From contig QFNF01000022.1 in NCBI GenBank assembly GCA_003240755.1, positions 1 to 45,606 on the forward strand: DNA of 45,606 nucleotides. Direction: 5' to 3'. This document shows positions 23,181-31,573 of the stretch, piece after piece. Under the pieces are notes generated by a model. That model was not told the DNA's origin, made no database searches, and saw only the letters and a program-made list of their open reading frames with translations. Both the position numbers and the translations under genes were made by a program. The stretch comes from Sphingomonas hengshuiensis (lineage in GTDB: Bacteria; Pseudomonadota; Alphaproteobacteria; Sphingomonadales; Sphingomonadaceae). The stretch's first letter is position 1. Each line of letters opens with the position of its first letter.

Positions 23181-24032
23181 GTGTCCGACCATTTCAATAT
23201 CCTCGTTCAACATCTTCTTCCCAAACAGCAACTGACCCGCTTCGCCGGTGCCGTCGCACGGACGGAGTCCGGCTGGGGGACGCCGCGGCTGATCCGCTGG
23301 TTTGTCCGCCGCTATGGTGTCGACATGACCGAAGCGGCCAATCCCGACCCGGCGAGCTATCCGACGTTCAACGCCTTCTTCACCCGCCCGCTGCGCGACG
23401 GTGTCCGTCCGCTGGCGCAGGCGGACTTCGTCTCGCCGGTCGATGGCGCGATCAGCCAGCTCGGCGCGATCGACGATGGCCGGATCGTGCAGGCAAAGGG
23501 ACATCGCTTCACCGCCACCGAACTGGTCGGCGGCGACGCTGCGCTGGCGGCCGGGTTCCAGCATGGGTCGTTCGCCAACCTGTACCTGTCGCCCAGGGAC
23601 TATCACCGGCTGCATATGCCCTGCACCGGCCGGCTGGTTCGGATGACCTATGTCCCGGGTAGCCTGTTTTCAGTGAACCCGGTGACTGCGCGTGGCGTCG
23701 CCAATCTGTTCGCGCGCAACGAACGCGTCGTCTGTGTCTTCGAATCCGAAGAACATGGCACGTTCGTCATGGTCCTGGTCGGTGCGACGATCGTCGGCAG
23801 CATGGCGACCGTCTGGCACGGTGTCGTCAATCCCAGGCGGAACGGACGGATGGCGGAATGGACCTATGCCGACCGCGACATCGTGCTGCGGCAGGGGGAG
23901 GAGATGGGGCGCTTCCTGCTCGGGTCGACCATCGTCCTGCTGTTCCGCCCGGACACGATCGCCTTCGATCCGGCATGGGTCGCCGAGCGGCCGGTGCGCC
24001 TGGGCGAGCGGATGGGCGACCGTATCGACTGA
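23181..24032 (+). CDS. psd: Phosphatidylserine decarboxylase proenzyme
   Basis: Makes phosphatidylethanolamine from phosphatidylserine at the inner membrane; 283 residues, the length of the E. coli-type enzyme. Landmarks are YPTFNAFFTRPLRDGVRP, SPVDGAISQLG (catalytic aspartate), FANLYLSPRDYHRLHMP, and the self-cleavage motif LGST near residues 247-250, where the serine becomes the pyruvoyl group. The start is GTG at 23181 (VSDHFNILVQHLLP in the frame), preceded by an AGGA. A longer frame upstream lacks homology. It is convergent with the dehydrogenase gene, six bases away. Confidence 0.95.
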   Translation: MSDHFNILVQHLLPKQQLTRFAGAVARTESGWGTPRLIRWFVRRYGVDMTEAANPDPASYPTFNAFFTRPLRDGVRPLAQADFVSPVDGAISQLGAIDDGRIVQAKGHRFTATELVGGDAALAAGFQHGSFANLYLSPRDYHRLHMPCTGRLVRMTYVPGSLFSVNPVTARGVANLFARNERVVCVFESEEHGTFVMVLVGATIVGSMATVWHGVVNPRRNGRMAEWTYADRDIVLRQGEEMGRFLLGSTIVLLFRPDTIAFDPAWVAERPVRLGERMGDRID

Positions 24033-24038
24033 CCCCGC

Positions 24039-24998
24039 TCAGCGCCGCGACGTTTCCGGCACCGGGGTCAGCGCGCGTCCCTCGTCGAACCACGTCGTGA
24101 GGTTTTCCACCACCAATCGCCCCATCGCTGCGCGGGTGGCGTGCGAGGCCGATCCGATATGCGGCAGCAGGACGACGTTCGGCATCGCCAGCAGCGCTTC
24201 GGGCACCTGCGGTTCGTTCTCGAACACATCCAGCCCCGCGCCGCCGATCGTGCCGTCCAGCAGCGCGGCAACCAGCGCGCGTTCGTCGACGACGCTCCCG
24301 CGCGACACGTTGATGAGTACGCCGTCCGGCCCCAGTGCCGCCAGCACGTCCGCATCGACCAGATGGCGCGTGCCCGAACCGCCGGGAACCACCGCCATTA
24401 CCACGTCCGATGCCTCAGCCAACGCGACCGTTGTGACGTAGTAGCGATAATCAACGCCGTCCTGCCGCGATCGTCCGTGATAGCCGATCGACACGCCGAA
24501 TGCGGCGAGCCTATGGGCGATCGCCTTGCCGATGGCGCCCAGCCCGAGGATACCGACCCGCCGGCCGCGTAGCGTCGGAGAGAGTGGAAAGGCACCGTCC
24601 GCCCAGCGCCCTTCGCGGACGAAGCGATCGGCCTGCGGTATCCGCCGCAAGGTCGCGAGCAGCAGGCCAACAGCAAGGTCCGCAACCTCGTCATCGAGCA
24701 CGCCGGGCGTGTTGGTAACGACGATGCCGCGCCCGGCGGCGGCCCCGGCATCGACATTGTCGTAACCCACCCCGAAGCTGGCAACGATTTCCAACGCCGG
24801 AAGGCGGTCGAACCACGCGGCATCGATCCTGCCGGCGAGTGTGCTGACCGCCAGCCCGCGAATGTCCGGCGCGACCGAACGGAGAAAGCCTTCACGATCG
24901 TCCTGCTCCCACAGGCGATGTAGCATGAACCGGTCGTCGAGCGCGGCGACGACGTCGTCGGCCATCGGGGCGGGCATCAAAATCTGCGCGGCGGGCAT
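24039..24998 (-). CDS. D-isomer-specific 2-hydroxyacid dehydrogenase
   Basis: An NAD(P)H-dependent oxidoreductase of the glyoxylate/hydroxypyruvate reductase group, 319 residues. The Rossmann motif GILGLGAIGKAIAHRLAAFG lies near residue 150. The catalytic arginine is in LINVSRGSVVDERAL (about 235), the glutamate in FENEPQVPEAL and the histidine in LLPHIGSASHATRAAM (about 285). The set is complete. The exact 2-keto acid cannot be told from sequence alone. The ATG at 24998 is taken, although an in-frame ATG at 24977 is possible. The 215 bases upstream hold no gene and no clear signal that I can see. Confidence 0.92.
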   Translation of the reverse strand: MPAAQILMPAPMADDVVAALDDRFMLHRLWEQDDREGFLRSVAPDIRGLAVSTLAGRIDAAWFDRLPALEIVASFGVGYDNVDAGAAAGRGIVVTNTPGVLDDEVADLAVGLLLATLRRIPQADRFVREGRWADGAFPLSPTLRGRRVGILGLGAIGKAIAHRLAAFGVSIGYHGRSRQDGVDYRYYVTTVALAEASDVVMAVVPGGSGTRHLVDADVLAALGPDGVLINVSRGSVVDERALVAALLDGTIGGAGLDVFENEPQVPEALLAMPNVVLLPHIGSASHATRAAMGRLVVENLTTWFDEGRALTPVPETSRR

Positions 24999-25213
24999 CA
25001 GGCGTTCCTAGCATCGGCAACCAAGCGTCGCACTCGACAGCGCATCAGCGAGGAGGCCGGTTCCACCGCGCATCCCGAAGGCGGTAAGGAGTATGCGACA
25101 CCGCCTGACATGGCGCTTCCGGGCGCGCCTGCTTGATCGGGGATGCCGGGCGCAACAGCGTTCGGGCAGCGATGGATGGCGAGCGTCGGGGCTCGCTGCG
25201 ATCGACGCTTTCC

Positions 25214-27754
25214 CTATCGCGTCGAGTCAACCATAACCGCGCGCCCGGCGCGGCGGCCGTCAGCGGAACGGCTGCGGACCTGCACCGGCCCCGTCACCGC
25301 AACCGGCTCGGTATAACGCTGCCACGCCCCCTTACCCGTGCGATATTCCAGCGGAACGCCGGGCAGTTCGCTGTTCATCGCCAGTCGGCCGGCGACGATG
25401 CGCGCACCCGGCGGGGCGATGCGATAGGCAATGCCCGCACGGTCGAGTCCGGCAAGCGCGGCGGCGGCGCGGCTGGCGAACTCGTTCCACGCGGCATCGA
25501 TCGTCCGGACATCGACCTTGCCATCGCCCAGCGAGTAGCTGGTGCCGGGCACATAGACGGGTTCCCATTCCGGTCGCCGCCATGCCCGTTCGGCAAAGGC
25601 CAGCAGGCGCGGGAACAGCATGTAATCGACCTGTTCGTCGCTGCGGATGGTTTCGCTCCACAATTGCGCCTGGATACCGGCGACGCTGCTGCCCGCCGCC
25701 ATCGGCGATCCGTCGGAAACCGGCGTCGGCTGGTTCAGGATATTGCCGCGGATCGATGCATTGGCGGGCAGGTTGCCGGGCATGAACGCAAATGCCTTCC
25801 ACGCGTCGATCTCCCGCGTGCCCCAGTCATATCCGCGTTCCTCGGGATCGACGGCGTTGGGCATGTCGAGATAGGCGAAATCGGGCATCGACAGTACCAC
25901 CCGCCAGCCGCGGTTCACCTGGTCGTGCGCCTCCGCAACGCCACCGGTATGCAGTCCGCCCCAGATATTGGTCTGCACCGCCCCCGGCATGCGATCGACC
26001 GCGGTGTGACCCATGCCGTCGCTCCATCCGGCGACGCGGATGTTCCTGGCAGCCAGACTGGCGGCGACCCGTTCGATGAAATGCGCGCCGAGCTGGGTCG
26101 GTTTGAGGCCGGTGCGCGCCATCATCGCGCGACATGCGGGGGACTGCGACCATGCCCCCGCCGTCTCGTCCGCACCGATATGATAGGTCGTCAGCGGCGT
26201 GCCCGCACGACGGTGCAGCGCGCGGACCTCGTCGATCACCGTGTCGAGGAAGCGATAGGTCGGCTCGATGCAGACGTTCAGCGTATTGTCGTTGTAGTTC
26301 TGGATGCTGCGATAGGGGGTGGTGTCGTCCGGCTCGACCAGCCGGTACCGTTTGGCCTCCGCCTTCCGACCGCTGGCGATCAGCCGGTCGTAGCGGACCT
26401 CCATCGACCGGATCGCGGCGCGCGAATGGCCGGGCATGTCGAACGACGGAATGACCTCTATCCCGCGCGCCTTGGCGGCGGTCAGGATTTCCAGATAATC
26501 GGCCTGCGTCAGAAAGCCGTTGGTCGGCGCGTCGCGGGCCGGTTCGGCGCCCAGTTGCGGCTGCAGGCAGGTCCGTTCGCTGGCGTCGAGGCAACGATAG
26601 GCGCCGATCTCGGTCAGTTCGGGCAGCTTCCTGATCTGCAGCCGCCATCCCTCGTCATCGCCCAGATGCAGGTGGAGCTTCTTGAGCTTGTAGGTCGCGG
26701 CCTGTTCGATCAGCGAGAGGAGCTTGGCCTTGCTGTGGAAGTTGCGGGCAACGTCGATGTGCAGCCCGCGAAACGCATAGCGCGGCGCGTCCTGGATCTC
26801 GAGCGGGCGGAGGTGGAACGATTCGCCTGCCGCCTGCTGGGCCAGCGAGCGCAGTGCATGGTTGGCCCCGGCGGCATCGGCGGCGGCGATGCGCACACGG
26901 CCATCGGCGATGGACAGACGATAGGCTTCGGGCGACAGCTCCGGCGCGCGTGCGATCACCACCGACGCGCCGTTGGTCGAGCGCGGTACGCCAAGCGCGG
27001 CAACGGCAGCGTCGAGCGAACGCGCATCGATACCGGACACCGACAGGCGGATGCCGCGCGACAGGTCGGCGCCGGTACCGTTCGGACGCGTGACCCGGAC
27101 CGGCCTTGGCAGGATCACGACGTCGGCGGGAAGTGCCGCACCCCGCGCGGCATAGCGCTCGAATGCACGCTGCGGGGTCAACCATGTCGTCCGGTCGCCC
27201 GACACCGATGTCGCGAGCCGTGCCTCGTCCGTCATCGGCGCGACGAACGGCAGGGTTTCCAGCCCCGTCTCCGCCGACCGGACCGGGCGGGTCGCAGCGA
27301 TGATCCGCGGGGTCAGTCCGGGCGCCGCAAGCGATGCGTTGGGCATGACGTAATAGCGCGAGAAGAAATGCCCCGTGCCGACGATCCCGATGCGGTAACG
27401 CTGCCCGGGCTGCAACCGGCGTCCGGGCTTCAGGCTCAGCCGGTGCAGGTCGCCATTGACCAGCGCATCGTCGAACATGTCGCTTTCGATGTGCAGGACG
27501 CGGCCGACAAAGCCGTATTGGAGGGTCAGACCGGCCGGGATCGTACCGGTCTCCGCCGGTACGACCAGTTCGATTTCGGAGCGGAAGCATGCGCCGGGGC
27601 CGGGACAGTCGGTCGGGCGATTGTCGAGGATGGTAAAGCGATAGCCGAGCGTGGCAGCGAACCGGTCGAGATCGGACTGGATCGGCTGCGGGGTCGTCTC
27701 AGCCGATGCGCCCGCAGCGACACCGAGCACGAGTCCCATCAGCATGTGGCGCAT
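25214..27754 (-). CDS. Family 20 beta-N-acetylhexosaminidase, exported
   Basis: Removes terminal GlcNAc from chitooligosaccharides or glycans; 846 residues. A short signal peptide (MRHMLMGLVLGVAAGASA) is followed by a chitobiase-type carbohydrate-binding domain (about 20-165), the GH20b domain (about 195-325), the catalytic TIM barrel (about 330-710) and a C-terminal CHB_HEX_C-like domain (about 770-846). The barrel contains YAFRGLHIDVARNFHSK and the catalytic Asp-Glu pair in HIGADETAGAW (about 526). The start ATG follows GGGGGAGG. It is divergent from the NagX-like gene, which fits amino-sugar use. Confidence 0.94.
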   Translation of the reverse strand: MRHMLMGLVLGVAAGASAETTPQPIQSDLDRFAATLGYRFTILDNRPTDCPGPGACFRSEIELVVPAETGTIPAGLTLQYGFVGRVLHIESDMFDDALVNGDLHRLSLKPGRRLQPGQRYRIGIVGTGHFFSRYYVMPNASLAAPGLTPRIIAATRPVRSAETGLETLPFVAPMTDEARLATSVSGDRTTWLTPQRAFERYAARGAALPADVVILPRPVRVTRPNGTGADLSRGIRLSVSGIDARSLDAAVAALGVPRSTNGASVVIARAPELSPEAYRLSIADGRVRIAAADAAGANHALRSLAQQAAGESFHLRPLEIQDAPRYAFRGLHIDVARNFHSKAKLLSLIEQAATYKLKKLHLHLGDDEGWRLQIRKLPELTEIGAYRCLDASERTCLQPQLGAEPARDAPTNGFLTQADYLEILTAAKARGIEVIPSFDMPGHSRAAIRSMEVRYDRLIASGRKAEAKRYRLVEPDDTTPYRSIQNYNDNTLNVCIEPTYRFLDTVIDEVRALHRRAGTPLTTYHIGADETAGAWSQSPACRAMMARTGLKPTQLGAHFIERVAASLAARNIRVAGWSDGMGHTAVDRMPGAVQTNIWGGLHTGGVAEAHDQVNRGWRVVLSMPDFAYLDMPNAVDPEERGYDWGTREIDAWKAFAFMPGNLPANASIRGNILNQPTPVSDGSPMAAGSSVAGIQAQLWSETIRSDEQVDYMLFPRLLAFAERAWRRPEWEPVYVPGTSYSLGDGKVDVRTIDAAWNEFASRAAAALAGLDRAGIAYRIAPPGARIVAGRLAMNSELPGVPLEYRTGKGAWQRYTEPVAVTGPVQVRSRSADGRRAGRAVMVDSTR

Positions 27755-27905
27755 CGTGCCTCCCCCTTCGTTATGGCGTCTCGCCGGCATCGATCGGGCC
27801 GAACACTGGCATCGCCGATGGTTGTCGGGCACCTATGCCAAGCATTGTGCGCCCCGTCGAGCAACGGGTACGACCACTGCGTCCGGGGTGAAGGGGGGAA
27901 TCGGA

Positions 27906-29030
27906 ATGGTGACGTCAACGGGATTGCCGTCGGGGCGTCTGGCATCGCTCGACGTGCTGCGGGGGCTGGCCGTCATGGGCATGATCCTGGTCAACTCCGC
28001 GGCGGGCATCTTCCATGGCCATGACGTGCCGGTGTTCGGTACGCTGCTGCATGCATCATGGGCCGGGCTGACGCTTGCCGATACGGTGTTTCCGGCGTTC
28101 TTGATGATGGTCGGGGTCGCGATCCCGATGGCGCAGCGGCGGGACGCGGACGGAAAACCGGTAACGGCGGCGGGGCCGATCATCGCACGCGCGATGCGGT
28201 TGTTCGTGCTGGGGTTCCTGCTGGCCAACCTTCGCTGGTTCGCCGATTTCGATGTCGGAGCATGGCGGCTCTGGGGGGTCCTGCAGCGGATCGGGCTGGT
28301 CTATGGCGCCTGCGCGCTGCTCTACCTCCACACCGGGCAGCGGATGCGCATCGGGATCGTCGCTGCCGTCCTGATCCTCTACTGGCCGCTGTTGCTGGTA
28401 CCCGCGCTCGACGGGTTGCCGAACGACCTGTCCTTACGCGGGCATACCTTCGTCGCCTCGGTCGATCGCTGGCTGCTGGGGGCAGGGGGGCACAATTACG
28501 TCGCCGGACCCGAAGGCTATGATCCGGAAGGGCTTCTCAGCACGCTGCCGGCCATCGCGCACGGCCTGATCGGGGTGTGCATCGGCGAATATATGCGCAA
28601 GCGACGCGGCAGCGCCGCAGGCCGCATGCTGTTGCTGGCCGGCGTTGCGATGGTCGCTGTCGGACTGGCGTGGAGCCCGTTCCTGCCGATCATCAAGGAT
28701 ATGTGGACGAGCAGCTTCGTACTGGTGACAGGTGGCCTGACCACGATCGCACTGGCCGCCCTGCATCTCGCGATCGACGGGCGGCCGGCGGCGCTGCCAT
28801 GGCCGTGGACGATCGCGACCGCGTTCGGGATGAACGCGATCGCCGCCTATGTCCTCCACATGATGACCGGGCATATGGTCGGGTGGGACCTGTTCCTCGC
28901 CACCTACGGCGCGACCGCCACGGTGGTATCGCCGCCGGTCGCGGCGCTGGTGCCGATACTGCTGTATATGGCGCTGCTGTGGGCGTTCGTCGCCTGGCTG
29001 GCCCGCAAGGGCTGGATCGTGAAGATCTGA
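27906..29030 (+). CDS. NagX/HGSNAT-like membrane acyltransferase family protein
   Basis: A 374-residue inner-membrane protein with about ten hydrophobic segments. Landmarks are RLASLDVLRGLAVMGMILVN, with the Arg-Leu-x-Ser-x-Asp signature of the DUF5009/HGSNAT superfamily, FPAFLMMVGVAIPMA, and WRLWGVLQRIGLVYG. Human HGSNAT acetylates glucosamine of heparan sulfate across the lysosomal membrane. The bacterial relatives, called NagX, lie in GlcNAc/chitin gene sets. Here the divergent GH20 hexosaminidase supports an amino-sugar role, but the reaction is not shown. The ATG at 27906 follows GAAGGGGGGAA. Confidence 0.85.
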   Translation: MVTSTGLPSGRLASLDVLRGLAVMGMILVNSAAGIFHGHDVPVFGTLLHASWAGLTLADTVFPAFLMMVGVAIPMAQRRDADGKPVTAAGPIIARAMRLFVLGFLLANLRWFADFDVGAWRLWGVLQRIGLVYGACALLYLHTGQRMRIGIVAAVLILYWPLLLVPALDGLPNDLSLRGHTFVASVDRWLLGAGGHNYVAGPEGYDPEGLLSTLPAIAHGLIGVCIGEYMRKRRGSAAGRMLLLAGVAMVAVGLAWSPFLPIIKDMWTSSFVLVTGGLTTIALAALHLAIDGRPAALPWPWTIATAFGMNAIAAYVLHMMTGHMVGWDLFLATYGATATVVSPPVAALVPILLYMALLWAFVAWLARKGWIVKI

Positions 29031-29035
29031 GCGTG

Positions 29036-29290
29036 ATGGCGAAGAGGAAACGCATCCTGACCGCGACCATGGCGGATGGCTGGGTCAAGACGATCGGCCC
29101 CACCACCGCGCCGTTCACCCATTTCTGGCGGATCGTCGCTGAGCTCGAGAACGGCAGGACCGAGGTGTTCTGGGGCCATGTCGCGTCGCTCCGGCAAGCA
29201 ACGGGCAAGAAGGCCGCGATGCAGGAAGCCGCCCGTCTGCGCGGCTGGACAAGTTTCCGTTTCGAGGTCGTGCCGCTGGAGGAGGGGTAG
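29036..29290 (+). CDS. Small hypothetical protein, 84 residues
   Basis: Not recognised. It starts five bases after the NagX-like stop codon, so it is probably co-transcribed with it. The sequence begins with a basic MAKRKRIL. It then shows beta-type segments (ATMADGWVKTIG, HFWRIVAELENGRTEVFWGH), a basic helix (QATGKKAAMQEAARLRGW) and a last strand (TSFRFEVVPLEE), a pattern that could form a small single domain. It has no cysteines and no signal peptide. A GTG three bases earlier is an alternative start. Confidence 0.65.
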   Translation: MAKRKRILTATMADGWVKTIGPTTAPFTHFWRIVAELENGRTEVFWGHVASLRQATGKKAAMQEAARLRGWTSFRFEVVPLEEG

Positions 29291-29363
29291 CGCCCGCACC
29301 CCATTGATCCCCGATGCCCGCGGGTGCATCAGTCACACCAGATACCAGTCGATCGGAGCATCC

Positions 29364-31547
29364 ATGCGCCTTCTCGCCACTACCGCCACCGTCACGATGC
29401 TGCTGATGTCCACCGCCACCCTTGCGCAGAACCCCGTGCCGACGGCCGCGACCGCCGCCCCGTTGCCCGCATCCAACCCGTTCGCGCAGGCCAGCACGCT
29501 GCCCTTCGCTGCGCCGCCGTTCGACCGGATCAGGAGCGCGGACTATGCCCCCGCGCTGATCGCCGGCATGGCGGCGCAACGGGCGGAGATCAATGCGATC
29601 ACCCGGGTTCGCAGCGCACCGACATTCGACAATACGATCGCCGCGATGGAACGCTCGGGCAGGTTGCTCGAACGGGCCGGCCTTGCCTTCTACGCGGTGG
29701 TCGGTGCCAATACCGACGACACGCTGCAAAAGACGCAGGCCGATCTCGCCCCGGCGTTCGCCGCGCATCAGGACGCGATCAACCTCGATCCCGCCCTTTT
29801 TGCCCGTGTGAGGACGCTGTACGATCAGCGTCAGTCGTTGCGGCTGACGCCCGAGCAGTTGCAGGTGTTGACCCTGACCTATCAGGGGATGGTGCGGGCC
29901 GGTGCCCGGCTTTCGCCTGCGGACAAGGTGACGTTGAGCGGTTACAACAGCCGGCTCTCCACGCTGGAAACCGCGTTCCAGCAGAAACTGCTCGCCGCCG
30001 CCAAGGCCGGCGCGCTGGTGATCGACGACAAATCGAAGCTGGCGGGCCTGTCGGAAGGCGAGATCGCCGCCGCGGCCGATGCCGCCAAGGCGCGCGGCCT
30101 GACGGGCAAATATGTCCTGACGCTGCAGAACACGACGCAGCAGCCCGAACTGGCGACGCTCAGGGACCGGGCGACGCGCGAGGCGCTGTTCAACGCAAGC
30201 TGGACCCGCGCGACCAAGGGCGACGCCAACGACACGCGCGAAACCATCGCGCAGATCGCACTGTTGCGCGCGCAAAAGGCCAAGCTGCTCGGCTTTCCGA
30301 CCTGGGCCGACTATGTGCTGCAGGACCAGATGGCGAAAAATCCCCGGACCGCGCTGGGTTTCATGCAGCGGCTCGGCACGCCGGTCGCCGCCGAACAACG
30401 GCGCGAGGCCGCCGAACTCCAGGCGCAGATCAGGGCGACCGGCGGCAATTTCACGTTGAAGCCATGGGACTGGGATTTCTATTCCGAACAGGTCCGCAAG
30501 GCGAAGTACGACCTGAACCAGGACGAACTGAAACCCTATTTCGAAATCAACAAGGTGCTGACCGACGGCGTGTTCTATGCCGCGACCCAGCTCTACGGCA
30601 TCACCTTCAAGCGTCGGACCGACCTGCCGGTCTATCAGCCCGACGTGACCGTCTATGAGGTGAACGAAGCCGACGGCACCCCGATCGGGCTGATATATTT
30701 CGATTTCTGGAAGCGCGACAACAAGAATGGCGGCGCGTGGATGTCGAACTTCGTCAACCAGTCGAAGTTGCTCGGCACCAAGCCGGTGATCTACAACGTA
30801 TCGAACTTCACCAAGCCGGCGGCGGGGCAACCGGCGCTCATCAGCTTCGACGATGTGACGACGATGTTCCATGAATTCGGCCATGCGCTGCACGGCCTGT
30901 TCGCGAACCAGACCTATCCGAGCGTATCAGGCACGAACACGGCGCGCGATTTCGTCGAATTCCCGTCGCAGTTCAACGAGCACTGGGCGCTCGATCCCAA
31001 GGTGCTGCCGAACTATGCGGTCGACCATCGCACGGGGCAGGTCATTCCGGCGGCGCTGGTCGAGAAGATCAAGCGGGCGGGCACGTTCAATTCGGGCTAT
31101 TCGTTCGGCGAAGCGCTGGCCGCTGCCGAGATGGACATGAGCTGGCATTCGCTGACCGCAGCGCAGGGCAGGCAGGATGCCGACGCCTTCGAGGCAAGGG
31201 CGCTGGCCGCCACCGGCCTTGCCGTTGCCGACGTGCCGCCGCGCTATCGGTCGAGCTATTTCCTCCACATCTGGGGCAATGGCTATTCGGCGGGCTATTA
31301 CGCCTATAGCTGGACCAGGATGCTGAGCGCGAACGCGTTCAACTGGTTCGAACGCAATGGCGGCATGACCCGCGCCAACGGCCAGCGTTTCCGCGACATG
31401 ATCCTGTCGAAAGGGCATACCGAGGATTACGCACCGATGTTCCGCAACTTCAACGGCGCCGATCCGCAGGTCGGGCCGCTGCTGAACGACCTCGGGCTGA
31501 ACGCCGATGGATCGCGGATCGCTGCTGCGACGGCGCCCGCGAAGTAG
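29364..31547 (+). CDS. M3-family zinc metallopeptidase (Dcp-like), exported
   Basis: Probably a periplasmic oligopeptidase or peptidyl-dipeptidase; 727 residues. A signal peptide runs to about residue 22 (MSTATLAQ). The catalytic domain has MFHEFGHALHGLF near residue 502, where HEFGH supplies two zinc ligands and the glutamate base. The third ligand is in the following EFPSQFNEHW segment. The substrate-side tyrosine/histidine region YFLHIWGNGYSAGYYAYSW near residue 635 is also typical of Dcp-type enzymes. The ATG at 29364 follows CGGAG. Neighbours do not define its substrate. Confidence 0.94.
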   Translation: MRLLATTATVTMLLMSTATLAQNPVPTAATAAPLPASNPFAQASTLPFAAPPFDRIRSADYAPALIAGMAAQRAEINAITRVRSAPTFDNTIAAMERSGRLLERAGLAFYAVVGANTDDTLQKTQADLAPAFAAHQDAINLDPALFARVRTLYDQRQSLRLTPEQLQVLTLTYQGMVRAGARLSPADKVTLSGYNSRLSTLETAFQQKLLAAAKAGALVIDDKSKLAGLSEGEIAAAADAAKARGLTGKYVLTLQNTTQQPELATLRDRATREALFNASWTRATKGDANDTRETIAQIALLRAQKAKLLGFPTWADYVLQDQMAKNPRTALGFMQRLGTPVAAEQRREAAELQAQIRATGGNFTLKPWDWDFYSEQVRKAKYDLNQDELKPYFEINKVLTDGVFYAATQLYGITFKRRTDLPVYQPDVTVYEVNEADGTPIGLIYFDFWKRDNKNGGAWMSNFVNQSKLLGTKPVIYNVSNFTKPAAGQPALISFDDVTTMFHEFGHALHGLFANQTYPSVSGTNTARDFVEFPSQFNEHWALDPKVLPNYAVDHRTGQVIPAALVEKIKRAGTFNSGYSFGEALAAAEMDMSWHSLTAAQGRQDADAFEARALAATGLAVADVPPRYRSSYFLHIWGNGYSAGYYAYSWTRMLSANAFNWFERNGGMTRANGQRFRDMILSKGHTEDYAPMFRNFNGADPQVGPLLNDLGLNADGSRIAAATAPAK

Positions 31548-31573
31548 GGGGCGGGACCTGGTCGGATCAGCCG

